This document shows, piece after piece, positions 35,080 through 44,008 of a stretch of DNA of 64,000 bases. Within the stretch, counting starts at the first letter, position 1, and every line of letters starts with the position of its first letter. The translations under genes and the position numbers were made by a program. The DNA comes from Stenotrophomonas ginsengisoli (lineage in GTDB: Bacteria; Pseudomonadota; Gammaproteobacteria; Xanthomonadales; Xanthomonadaceae), in assembly GCF_001431485.1 (NCBI RefSeq), contig NZ_LDJM01000006.1, positions 1 to 64,000 of the forward strand, written 5' to 3'. The notes under the pieces are model-generated. The model had not been told where the DNA came from, searched no databases, and was given only the letters and a program-made list of their open reading frames with translations.

Positions 35080-35781
35080 TCATTCGATGCCAAGCTCCCG
35101 CCGCAGGCCGGAAACATGAGCGCGGCCCACCGGCAGTTCCTTCCCATTCGCCATGACCAGCCAGTAGCGGCTGCCTGAGCCGGCATGCAGTGAGCGGACA
35201 TGGCGCAGATTGACCAGGCAGGAGCGGTGGCAGCGCACGAAATCAGGCGGTAGCACGGCAGTCAGCGCGGCCAAGGACTTGTCATGCAGTTCGCTACGGC
35301 CATCAATCAGACGCACCTCGCTGTAGTCGCCGTCTGCACGGATCCAGAGCACGTCGGCCAGCTCGATCAGAGCCGTGCCATTTGCCCGCCAGATCCCAAG
35401 GTATCGCGAGAGCCCCGGGCGATAGCGGGCGGCGTCGAGCAGGCGATCGAGAGCCAGGCCGAGGCGCTCACGCGTGAACGGCTTGGGGACGAAATCCAGC
35501 ACCCCGTACTCGAATGCCTGCAGGGCGCGCTCGCGATGGGCAGATACCACCACGCACTGGTAGCGTCCGGCCACCGCCTGTCGCAGCAGTTCGAAGCCGT
35601 CCTCGCCGCCGAGGTTCAGGTCAAGCAGCAGGCCCTCGTACAGGGTGCGCTGCAGCCGGTCGCCGGCCAGGTCCAGGTCTGCGACGGCATCGAAACGCGC
35701 CCGTCCGCCCGCCAGTTCACCGCACATGCGCAGCAGGCGCTCACGGATGAGCGGTTCGTCCTCGACGATCAGGATGCGCAT
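35080..35781 (-). CDS. LytTR-family response regulator
   Basis: The 233-residue protein has a CheY-like receiver domain (1-120; acidic pocket Glu7-Asp8, phospho-acceptor Asp54 in LLLDLNLGGEDG, Lys in FVPKPF) and a LytTR DNA-binding domain (about 135-232; ALIELADVLWIRADGDYSEV, FVRCHRSCLVNLRHV, LPVGRAHVSGLR). It is expected to regulate nearby genes when phosphorylated by the kinase encoded just upstream, whose end it overlaps by 13 nt. The divergent hydrolase gene at 37607 is the obvious candidate target. ATG 35781 is chosen over an upstream in-frame start because it gives the normal MRILIVEDEP. Confidence 0.93.
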   Translation of the reverse strand: MRILIVEDEPLIRERLLRMCGELAGGRARFDAVADLDLAGDRLQRTLYEGLLLDLNLGGEDGFELLRQAVAGRYQCVVVSAHRERALQAFEYGVLDFVPKPFTRERLGLALDRLLDAARYRPGLSRYLGIWRANGTALIELADVLWIRADGDYSEVRLIDGRSELHDKSLAALTAVLPPDFVRCHRSCLVNLRHVRSLHAGSGSRYWLVMANGKELPVGRAHVSGLRRELGIE

Positions 35782-37472
35782 GCCAACTCGATCCGACCGC
35801 ACCAGTCCGCGCCGTCAGGGCCTTGGGCGAAGCGCCACCCGCCGGGGAAGGCGGCGTCCAGGCTGGCCTCGATGTAGCGCGTGCCGGTGCCTTGTCCGCG
35901 ATGCGCCGCGGACCCAAGGGCGCTGCGCAATTCAAGCACCCTGCGCCCGTTCTCGCGCTGCACGCGCAGCCGGAAGGGCTGCTGCGTGCAGGCGCTGGCG
36001 CCGGCGTGGGTGAGTGCGTTCTCGACCTGGGCGTGGAGCACCCCTGGCGGCAGCAGAAAATCGATGTCGTCGACGTCGACCTCTAAGGCGATCGGCTGGC
36101 CCAGCGCCATGTTGACGATGTCCAGATGATTGCGGCACAGCGCGAGCTCGTCCTCCAGCGGAACCAGCGCGTGGCGACTGCTCTCGCGCAGGCGGTCGAA
36201 CTGTTCTGCCAGCGACTCGACGAGACGGCTGGCACGCGGAGGTGCCTGCTCGATCAGTTCCTGCAGGCAGGTCAGCGTGTTCATGAGCCAGTGCGGCTGG
36301 ATGCCACGCTGCAACAGCTGCAGCGAGAGCCGGGCACGCTCCTCGCGCAGCCGCGCATTGTGTCGGTCCAGCGTGCGCAGCCGCTCCGCATGGCGCAGCA
36401 GCAGGAATCCCATCAGGACCGCCAGCAGCAGGAAATACGGCCCGTCGAGGAATGCGCCGCCGGCGACCGGCATCGTCAGCGCAGCGACCAGCATCAGGAC
36501 CAGGATCGGCCGGCGTTCCCCGTGTTCGCCCTGTGCGCGCCGCAGCAGCCATACGGAGGCCAACAGGCTCAGCAGCAGGGCAGTCGCTCCGCGGCCATCG
36601 AAGCTGGGCAGGAAGGCCACGACGCCGGCCAGCGTCGCCAGATAGGTGATGCGTGCAGCCACCGGCACGTCGACGTCGAAGCGCCGCGCAAGGTAGGCCG
36701 GCAACAGCACCGCCGCCGCCGCGTGCAGCGCCAGCAGCACGAACATGCGCAGGCCGTGCCATGGATAGGGATATCCGAACAGCGGACGCCAGGCTTCGAC
36801 CACCGGCAGCGCGAGGCCGACGGCGCCCAGCGCGAGCAGCAGCGGAGCGCCGTGTACGCGCGGCTGTCCGCGCTGCGCCGCGAGGAAGTACAGGCAGGCG
36901 GCTGTGAGCGCACCTACGGCAAAGGCCACGATCAGCCATGGTCCTGCACGATGGAGGGGAGGACCCCCGACCGGCACGACCCGGAGCCCGGCATCGGTCG
37001 TGTCCATGCGCAGCCACTGATGGTGGCTCGATGCGAGAACGGTCAGCTCATCGGCGCCGGTGCGCCCGGATGGTGGCAGCACGCGGACGATGTCGATCAG
37101 CCCCGGCTGCTCCTCATCCCTGCTGCGTCCGACGATGCCGTTGGCAGCCAGCGGCTGTCCGTTCCAATAAGCTTGACTGGCGGCACGCAGCGACAGGTGC
37201 AGCAGGCGGCCGGCATCGTCCGCCGGGGCGGACAGGCGCCAGCGCAGCCAGTGGGGATCCTGCCACCCGGACAGCACGCCGGGATCGAGCGGCTGCCAGT
37301 CCAGATCGTCCGGTGGGCGTTCCGGCAGGCGGCCCGACATCGGCATCGTGGCGGGCGCCATCTCGGCGGACAGCACCTGCACGGCCACTGGACCATGCGA
37401 CGCCGCCAGCAGCCAAGCGGCGACCATCATCACCAGCGCGGCAGGGGCGGCCAGGACCTTCGTGATCTTCAT
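35769..37472 (-). CDS. LytS-type sensor histidine kinase with a seven-helix-like membrane region
   Basis: The 567-residue protein begins with a signal anchor (about 4-24), then a periplasmic 7TMR-DISM-like sensor domain (about 30-190; HWLRWRLSAPADDAG, AYWNGQPL), about seven hydrophobic helices (200-390), and a His_kinase (LytS/PF06580-type) domain with the phospho-acceptor His394 in QPHWLMN and a downstream ATPase region (GTGTRYIEASL). It overlaps the response-regulator gene by 13 nt. The ligand is unknown. It is divergent from the exported hydrolase gene (134 bp apart). Confidence 0.9.
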   Translation of the reverse strand: MKITKVLAAPAALVMMVAAWLLAASHGPVAVQVLSAEMAPATMPMSGRLPERPPDDLDWQPLDPGVLSGWQDPHWLRWRLSAPADDAGRLLHLSLRAASQAYWNGQPLAANGIVGRSRDEEQPGLIDIVRVLPPSGRTGADELTVLASSHHQWLRMDTTDAGLRVVPVGGPPLHRAGPWLIVAFAVGALTAACLYFLAAQRGQPRVHGAPLLLALGAVGLALPVVEAWRPLFGYPYPWHGLRMFVLLALHAAAAVLLPAYLARRFDVDVPVAARITYLATLAGVVAFLPSFDGRGATALLLSLLASVWLLRRAQGEHGERRPILVLMLVAALTMPVAGGAFLDGPYFLLLAVLMGFLLLRHAERLRTLDRHNARLREERARLSLQLLQRGIQPHWLMNTLTCLQELIEQAPPRASRLVESLAEQFDRLRESSRHALVPLEDELALCRNHLDIVNMALGQPIALEVDVDDIDFLLPPGVLHAQVENALTHAGASACTQQPFRLRVQRENGRRVLELRSALGSAAHRGQGTGTRYIEASLDAAFPGGWRFAQGPDGADWCGRIELACAS

Positions 37473-37606
37473 GCGCCATATCGTACTGGCCGCACGGAGA
37501 CATTCGTCCCCTGCTTGGAGCCGTTGGGCGGACGGGGACGCCCTGACCTTCGGAGCAGCGTGGATGCTGGTGGAACGCCTTTGCATCCTTCCATCCGGAG
37601 CCCGTC

Positions 37607-39244
37607 ATGCCCCATGTCCTGAGTGAGATTTCCAGACCGAGCCCCCGACCGCTGACGCTGCCCCTTCGCTGGATGGTGGCCTGCATGCTGTTCGTGGGGA
37701 TGCTGCCGATGCATGCGAACGGCGCCGATACACCGCTGGAGTTCGCGCCTTACGCATTCGAGACCGAGCGACACGGCACGATCGACGCGCAGGTCGCGTT
37801 TCTGGACGTACCGCGTCGGCACGACGAACCGGACGGCCCACGCATGCGGCTGCGCGTCGTGCGCCTGCCGGCCACCGGTGGCGACGGCAGCGCCGCACCT
37901 GTGGTCTATCTTGCCGGCGGTCCTGGCGGATCCGGCGTCGGTACGGCACGCGGACCGCGCTGGCCGGTGTTCGACCAGGTCCGGCGCGAAACCGACGTCC
38001 TCCTGTTCGACCAGCGGGGCACCGGCCTCTCCGAGCCTCCGCCGCCGTGCCCGTACGTCCAGCGCTTCGACGATGCCACGCCCCTGGACCGCGAAGTCGC
38101 GCTGGCGGCGCTGAGCCACACGGCCGCCCGATGCATCGCCCATTGGCGGGAGGAGGGCGTCGACCTCGAGGCCTATACCACTGCCGAGAGTGCTGCCGAC
38201 CTCGAGGACCTGCGGCGTGCGCTCGGCGTATCGCGGATCAGCCTGTGGGGCATGAGCTACGGCACTCACCTGGCCCTGGCAAGCCTCCGCCTGCACGGTG
38301 CGGGCATCGACCGCGTGGTGCTGATCGGCGTTGAAGGGCCCGACGACACCCTGAAGCTACCGCTGGCGGCAGATACGGTGCTCGCCGACCTTGCCCTTGT
38401 CGCCCGGGAGCAGGGGTTTGAAGACCTGACAGGAATGACCAGACGCGTGCTGGCCAAGCTGCGCCAGGAACCCGCACGAGGCCGCAGCCTCATGCACCGA
38501 GGCAGGGAAGTGACCTTCGGCGTCTACGACGCGCAGCTGGCGATCGCGGCCGCGCTCGGACGACGATCCACCCAGCAGATGCTGCCCCTGGTATTGCGTG
38601 ATGCCGAAGCGGGGGACTACGACCTGCTGGCAAGCCTGGTGCTTGCGGTGCGGGAGCAGCTTGGCGAGTTCCGGGCGATGCCGCTGGCGATGGATGTGGC
38701 ATCCGGTCAGAGCCCGCATCGACGCGCGATGGTCGAGGCTCAGGCAAAGGACAGCCTGTTCGGCGACGCGATGAACTTTCCCTTTCCGATGATTGGCGAT
38801 GGCCTTGGGCTGGTGGATCTCGGCGAGGCGTTCCGTGCTCCCCTGCAGAGTGATGTTCCGGCGCTGTTTGTCAGCGGTACGCTCGATGGCCGCACGCCGC
38901 CGGCAAATGCCGAGGCGCTGTTGCCCGGCTTCAGTGATGCCGCTCATTTGCTCGTCCGCGGTGCCAGCCATGACGACGAACTGTGGTTAGGTAACCCTGA
39001 AATGGCCGCGCAGATCGCCGATTTCCTTGTGGGACGCCGCGTGAGCGATGCGGAACTGAAAGTGCATCCTCCGGCTATGGCGCAAGGAAAGCTGGGCTTG
39101 CTGATGCAAACAATGGGCATCGGTCGAGGAGCGGTGTGGGTTGGACTCGGGACGCTGGCGACACTGCTCGTGGTCGCCTTGGCGATCCTACGGCGATGGC
39201 GTCATGGCGCTCGGATCCGCAACGATGTGAGCGGGACGCCGTGA
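37607..39244 (+). CDS. exported alpha/beta hydrolase, TAP/S33 peptidase-like, with a C-terminal membrane helix
   Basis: The 545-residue protein has an N-terminal hydrophobic export segment (about 18-38, ending AxA-like ANGAD), the oxyanion motif AGGPGGSG (103-110), DQRGTGLSEP, the nucleophile elbow GMSYGT with Ser217, and late Asp and His in GTLDGRTPP and GASHDDE, all typical of proline-iminopeptidase/TAP-type S33 enzymes. A C-terminal helix (VWVGLGTLATLLVVALAIL) suggests anchoring in the membrane. It is divergent from the LytTR kinase gene and is likely its target. The substrate is unknown; peptide or ester hydrolysis in the periplasm is inferred. Confidence 0.87.
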   Translation: MPHVLSEISRPSPRPLTLPLRWMVACMLFVGMLPMHANGADTPLEFAPYAFETERHGTIDAQVAFLDVPRRHDEPDGPRMRLRVVRLPATGGDGSAAPVVYLAGGPGGSGVGTARGPRWPVFDQVRRETDVLLFDQRGTGLSEPPPPCPYVQRFDDATPLDREVALAALSHTAARCIAHWREEGVDLEAYTTAESAADLEDLRRALGVSRISLWGMSYGTHLALASLRLHGAGIDRVVLIGVEGPDDTLKLPLAADTVLADLALVAREQGFEDLTGMTRRVLAKLRQEPARGRSLMHRGREVTFGVYDAQLAIAAALGRRSTQQMLPLVLRDAEAGDYDLLASLVLAVREQLGEFRAMPLAMDVASGQSPHRRAMVEAQAKDSLFGDAMNFPFPMIGDGLGLVDLGEAFRAPLQSDVPALFVSGTLDGRTPPANAEALLPGFSDAAHLLVRGASHDDELWLGNPEMAAQIADFLVGRRVSDAELKVHPPAMAQGKLGLLMQTMGIGRGAVWVGLGTLATLLVVALAILRRWRHGARIRNDVSGTP

Positions 39245-39375
39245 CGGTTAGGGCTGGCTATCGGGGTAGGGCGGATGGCTGCTTTCGACCCTAAGCAGAC
39301 ATCTGTCACCCATCCAAACGCTCCCTAGTCGATCATTGTTGGAGGCGAGTAATTTTGTGGCATACATGACTCGGC

Positions 39376-42096
39376 CTATCGCCGACGCGCTACAGTCTCC
39401 AGCCGCCGAAACGCAGAATCTTGTACGAGCCTGCCGGCGGCGGATCGGATCTGATCCAGCGCCTCCGCCAGGTCCATAGGGACGACCGAGCCTTCAGCGG
39501 TGCCGATGCTAATGTTCAGCAGGCGCAGGAGCGCGGCTGCTATTTCAGGCGTACTGATGAATGCCAATCGGGGAGTGCCGTCAACGTCGCCCCCCAGTCC
39601 GAAGTCGGACATCGACCAGCAATCGAACGGCACGAGGAAGCGCTCGACCGCGTCGACCGCCTCGCTAAATGCCCGGCCTGCGGCGGCAGGCAAGTCTGCG
39701 AATGCCGCGCTAACACCGCGCGTGGCCAGCGAGCGCTCCTGCGGCCAGACGTTCTCGAGGAAAGGTGCGATGGCAAGGCGAAATATCTCGTCCGCGGACT
39801 GCCGCGGCCGAACCGTCGGATCCGTGGACATCCAACTTAGGAAGCGCTGCACCGTTTGTGCGGCATTGGCCCGCACTTCGTCATCTGCAGCCCGTAGCGT
39901 TTGCTGGACCTTCGCGTTCGCGATCACCGGATCCCTTCCTTCGCGGAAGGCGTGTAGGGATTCAAGCACTAGGCTGGACAGCAGGGAGCTTCGAGTCTCG
40001 CGCCCGAGTCGGCGGTCGGTTGCCCTGTCCGCGAACTGGTGGCCGATTACCTCCAACACCTTGGTGAACTGCGTGCGGCGCGCAATGGCGCGCCAAAGAG
40101 CTAGGGATTCCGCATCGTTTTCGGCCAGCGGCGCCACCAGGTTGCGCTTGGCCCATTCCTCGTCGGCCTTCAGGAAGTATGGAAGCTCTTCTATAAGTCG
40201 GTGCCGCCCAATCAAGCCTGACTTGCCGTCCGCCGCAATGATCGAATCACGCATGACGCGCAACGGTTCGTTCCTTTCGAAGGGATTCTCATCTCCCTGG
40301 ATGGTGGGGCAGGAGGCAAGGAAGACGCCCACCAGCCGGCCCGTCGCCGTGTTGAGAGTGTCCAAGTCCGATGGTTCTTCTTCGGGACTAGATCCGACGA
40401 TCTGGTTCAGATCAATCGTGTCAGTTTCGTCGGTCGTCTCGTTCGTGGCCGCCACCGCGATTGGCCAGAGCTTGATCCACACCGCCAATAGTGTTGGCGA
40501 CTGCGTGACGACACGCTCCCACGACGAGATCCAGTGCGTGATTCCCTGGATTGCGGGCTCGACCGTCGCGGCAGGCAATAGCTCCAGCAAAGCTAGCACT
40601 CGATCGCCCGTGCGCCGGTGCTCCGGGGCTCCCTCGTTATCCCGATTCGGCGGATTGTGAGACCAGCCGAAACGATCCCATGTGTTGGGAAACTCGGCGC
40701 CGCCATCGCGAGCGGCCTCAAGTTCGGACAGAATCAGGCTGGCGTTATCGCCACTCCGGATCCAATCCGAAGCGCGCTCGGCGGGATCGTCGCTCCAACT
40801 GCTGCTAGCAGAGGCTAGCGCCCCCTCCAAGGCGCGCAGAAGCGCTTCACCGACAAGGTCGTTGAAGCGATCGTCAGGCTCGGGTTTGACCCATCGTGCT
40901 GTCCCGGAGGTCAGGAACCCGAACTGGATCGAGTTCATGTTCCTCAGCTCCTGGAACTCGTCCAGAAGCCCAGCCAGCCAACTCGCAGCTGATGCCGGGA
41001 GTCGACTACCGGCCACCTCTATGCGACGCAACTCGCGCGCCGCCCAATACTGCTGCGCGCCCTTGACACGGACGCGATCCGTGCCCCGTGGCCAGAACGT
41101 CCGCGGTGGCCCCCTCTTGATGCGGGCCACCATCCTGTTCCGTGCCTTCTCCGCAACGTCGTCGAAGCGAAGTGCGCGCAACTCGGCGATCTCTGGGAAT
41201 GCATGAATATCCCAGAACGGTCGATCCTCCAATGCGGGCAGAGCTTCCGTCAATTCGTCGGCCGACGTGAGTTCTCCGACCTGCGAAAGCGAGGCCCAGA
41301 GCCGCAAATGAATCGGAGTCGACATCTGTTTCCAGCGGGACACAAACGCCCGCGCTTGTCCCGGATCGAGTGCACCTATCCTTTTCACAACAGCGTCGAG
41401 AAGCTTGACCGACGGCGCGATTCCATCGTGAAACTTGTCTACGTCCCAGTTGTATCCGTCTTCGTTTCGAACCTGGTAACCAACGTAGTGCAGCTGTCCA
41501 ATCCGCCAGAACTTGTGGTCGCCCTCCCATCCCAACCTGCGCCCGAGGGCAATGCCGTAGTTCACTGCTCCTTCGATCGCTATGCCAAGTGAGGTGAGAA
41601 AATCGACCTCGTCGATACTATCGAGTCGATAGATGTCGAGATCAGCCAACTTCTGGCTACTGAGCGAGGCATGGAACAGATCCTCTACCCGGCGTGGGCG
41701 TTTGGAAGTCACTGCTTTGGGCCGTTCAGATCGTGCATCGACCTCAAGCCTCGGTTGCACTAAAGCGATGATGGCGGAGATCAGGGAGCCGGAGCGCTCG
41801 CCGGCAGCGATGCGTCGTTGTACACGGTAGGCATCGATTCCCGATGACTGCGGCAGTTCTTGATCCCAGCTTTCCTCAATCAGGCGCCATGCCGAGCGCC
41901 ATGGTTCCTTGAGCTGTTTCGCATCCAGGAATTCCAGAGATTGCAGGACGGCGACGCGCTTGACGATCTCGTGTGGTTTGGACCTCAGCGCCCATTCGAT
42001 AATCGGCCGTTCCGAAAGCCGCCCATGCAGAAACGCCATCAGCATCCGTACCGCATCGCGATCCCTGTCGTTCAATAGGGGCCAGTGGGGCTTCAT
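39376..42096 (-). CDS. large unknown protein (906 aa) encoded with a SIR2-domain protein
   Basis: I do not recognise this protein with certainty. It is long, soluble and mostly helical with many Leu/Ala/Arg-rich stretches, suggesting alpha-helical repeats; no Walker motif, nuclease motif or membrane helix was found. Its start overlaps the SIR2 gene's stop by 4 nt (ATGA), so the two are translated together. Pairs of a SIR2-type NADase with a large helical partner are known in antiphage systems, where the partner often senses the phage or controls the NADase. A relation to the DUF4020 group that accompanies SIR2-like domains is possible but unproven. A sensor role is inference from context. Confidence 0.8.
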   Translation of the reverse strand: MKPHWPLLNDRDRDAVRMLMAFLHGRLSERPIIEWALRSKPHEIVKRVAVLQSLEFLDAKQLKEPWRSAWRLIEESWDQELPQSSGIDAYRVQRRIAAGERSGSLISAIIALVQPRLEVDARSERPKAVTSKRPRRVEDLFHASLSSQKLADLDIYRLDSIDEVDFLTSLGIAIEGAVNYGIALGRRLGWEGDHKFWRIGQLHYVGYQVRNEDGYNWDVDKFHDGIAPSVKLLDAVVKRIGALDPGQARAFVSRWKQMSTPIHLRLWASLSQVGELTSADELTEALPALEDRPFWDIHAFPEIAELRALRFDDVAEKARNRMVARIKRGPPRTFWPRGTDRVRVKGAQQYWAARELRRIEVAGSRLPASAASWLAGLLDEFQELRNMNSIQFGFLTSGTARWVKPEPDDRFNDLVGEALLRALEGALASASSSWSDDPAERASDWIRSGDNASLILSELEAARDGGAEFPNTWDRFGWSHNPPNRDNEGAPEHRRTGDRVLALLELLPAATVEPAIQGITHWISSWERVVTQSPTLLAVWIKLWPIAVAATNETTDETDTIDLNQIVGSSPEEEPSDLDTLNTATGRLVGVFLASCPTIQGDENPFERNEPLRVMRDSIIAADGKSGLIGRHRLIEELPYFLKADEEWAKRNLVAPLAENDAESLALWRAIARRTQFTKVLEVIGHQFADRATDRRLGRETRSSLLSSLVLESLHAFREGRDPVIANAKVQQTLRAADDEVRANAAQTVQRFLSWMSTDPTVRPRQSADEIFRLAIAPFLENVWPQERSLATRGVSAAFADLPAAAGRAFSEAVDAVERFLVPFDCWSMSDFGLGGDVDGTPRLAFISTPEIAAALLRLLNISIGTAEGSVVPMDLAEALDQIRSAAGRLVQDSAFRRLETVARRR

Positions 42097-43319
42097 GCTG
42101 ACGCCTCGCTCTCTCGCTCCGAAGCGATCTCCGCGATGGCATCAAGCCAACCGGTGTCTGCTCCGGCTTTAGAGGCTAGACTGGAAATCCTTACGCGTTC
42201 GCTGGTGTTTCCGCGGCGAACCAAGTGGTCGAACAGGTCACGATCGGACTCGTCTGCGGCATTCCTTGGCGTCTTTACGATTCGCTTGACCTCGGCTTCA
42301 ATCTTCCCGGGCCTTCCGTTTACAGCGGAGAGTTCGGCCCAGCGTTCCAGTAGCTTCAGAAGCGACTGGTGATGACCCTTGCTATCGTAGGCGATTGGCG
42401 TGATTCCACGGCCCTTCCAGTCTTCAACAAGAACCGGATCCGGCGTTTCGACGCCGACGAACGTGAAGCGCTCCTTGAGATCGTCGAAGCGTACTCCGTC
42501 GGCGGCAATGGCGTTCAATAGGTAACGCATCGGAGGGTCGTCGGCGCTATAGCCGATGAGCACGAGATGGAACAGCCGCGCTGCATCGTAGATGAAATCT
42601 GGCACGGTGCGCCTGCGCATGTAAAACTCGCCAAAATCCTGATCGGTAAAGACGAGATCAGAGGTTCTTCTGGAGTTGCGGTCCAAGGCGCCATGAATGT
42701 GAAGAATGCCCGCGAACTCGCCGCCTCGCCCCGGCCGAGGAATCCCACCAAGTGAGTACGTTTGCAGTTTTGCCTTCCCGCTAACCCCGCTCTGTAGCAG
42801 GAGGTCGAAGTTCGTGGTGACGATAGCGGAAGCGCCACCACGGTCGGCCAGTCGCATGAGCGCCTTGTGGATCGGGGCCGGCTTCGTCCCAGCGGCACGA
42901 AGGACTTCGGTGACCGTTGCTCTCACCCGACTCGTGCCGCTGGGTTTGTCGTCGATCCTGCGCTCAAGCATGCCTAGTACGACATCGTAGTCCCGCCGCT
43001 TGAATCTTTTGACTTCAGCGATTTGCTGGCTGGTCAGGCCGCTAAGGTCGCCGGGCTCGTCATCCTTGCTGCCGGTCACAACAGCATGCACGCCCGTGTC
43101 TAGCTTCGCGTAGACGTCGACCACCAGCTCGCGGAAGTCGGGCAACCCCGCGGGCTTGGACACACCGGCGCCGGCGATAAATAGAACGTGCCCTCGCGCG
43201 TGCGCGAGTAACAATCTCTCCGGCACGACGGGCAAACCGCTGCCAAGTGAGATCACTCGGTCCGGAGGCGGCGACTTCGCAGGAAAAACGAGAGAGGAAC
43301 TCAAGACTTGTCGACTCAA
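42093..43319 (-). CDS. SIR2-domain protein, probable NADase effector
   Basis: The 408-residue frame (from TTG 43319) has the SIR2-like NAD-binding motifs: GAGVS (50-54), TTNFD with Asn169, the catalytic-type His208 in HIHGALD, and GYSADDPP (255-262). Such bacterial SIR2 proteins usually cleave NAD and cause abortive infection when triggered by phage. There is no ATG near the start; alternative starts include the GTG at 43256, which would give 387 residues and still keep every motif. The C-terminal 100 residues have no clear domain. It is the first gene of a two-gene operon with the 906-residue protein. Confidence 0.87.
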   Translation of the reverse strand: MSRQVLSSSLVFPAKSPPPDRVISLGSGLPVVPERLLLAHARGHVLFIAGAGVSKPAGLPDFRELVVDVYAKLDTGVHAVVTGSKDDEPGDLSGLTSQQIAEVKRFKRRDYDVVLGMLERRIDDKPSGTSRVRATVTEVLRAAGTKPAPIHKALMRLADRGGASAIVTTNFDLLLQSGVSGKAKLQTYSLGGIPRPGRGGEFAGILHIHGALDRNSRRTSDLVFTDQDFGEFYMRRRTVPDFIYDAARLFHLVLIGYSADDPPMRYLLNAIAADGVRFDDLKERFTFVGVETPDPVLVEDWKGRGITPIAYDSKGHHQSLLKLLERWAELSAVNGRPGKIEAEVKRIVKTPRNAADESDRDLFDHLVRRGNTSERVRISSLASKAGADTGWLDAIAEIASERESEASA

Positions 43320-43691
43320 GTCAACGGGTCGATTCGAATGTACAGGAAAATTCGCTGCCGCTAAAAAGAATTCTCATGCTTTCCACGTGGTTATATGGTC
43401 GCCCATGTCAGTACTATAACTTACCGCGACAGAGTGACGTCATCCCCTCGTTCGTGCGTCGCAGATCAGCCTGAAAGGATCAATAGAATCAGCACACTCC
43501 AAATCTGCTGTTCGCCGACTCTGTCGAATTTCCAACCGCACAACCTGCCGTTGCAAACGGCAGGAGTTGGCCGAAAGCGGACATCGGTGCCATGCCAAGA
43601 GTCCAACTGGCTGGCTGCTGTGACCACTTCGTTTGGCGGCGCTGTCCAACTGCTTGGTTGTTAGTAGCATGACCTGAGCAGGAACCGATGG
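43320..43691 (-). other. gene-free interval upstream of the SIR2 operon
   Basis: About 370 bp without a convincing gene, AT-richer near 43330-43420. It should contain the promoter of the SIR2 operon on the minus strand. The right part is of unclear origin. Confidence 0.5.
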
Positions 43692-43972
43692 GTCGCTACA
43701 CAACTAGCCGAGGCCGGGGTCGAACTGTCGGCGGGCAGCGTGCACGATAGCTATGGCAGCACGCTGGCCGAGACGACCAATGGGCTGTACAAGGCCGAGG
43801 TGATCCATCGGCATTCGTGGCGCAATCGCGATCAGGTGGAGCTGGCCCCACGCTGGACTGGGTGTACTGGTACAACCACCAATGACTGCTGGGGCCGATC
43901 GGGAACATCCCGCCAGCGGAAGCCGAAGCGGCTTACTATCGGCAGCAAGCCGGTCAGGCCAAAGCGGCCTGA
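43692..43972 (+). pseudogene. remnant of an IS3-family transposase OrfB C-terminus
   Basis: Translation in shifting frames gives LAEAGVELSAGSV, DSYGSTLAETTNGLYKAEV, IHRHSWRNRDQVELA, and then NIPPAEAEAAYYRQQAG followed by a stop, the standard end of IS3-type OrfB proteins. Frameshifts interrupt it around 43845-43885 and no start or ends of an IS remain. It marks an old insertion between the SIR2 operon and the integrase. Confidence 0.8.
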
Positions 43973-44008
43973 CTCAAACCAAATGGCCTCCAAGAAAGTC
44001 GGGGCGGT

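Noticed and set aside
36126-37622. Plus-strand frame opposite the histidine kinase gene
   Set aside because: Arg/Gln-rich shadow; the minus strand encodes the kinase with QPHWLMN and a membrane region.
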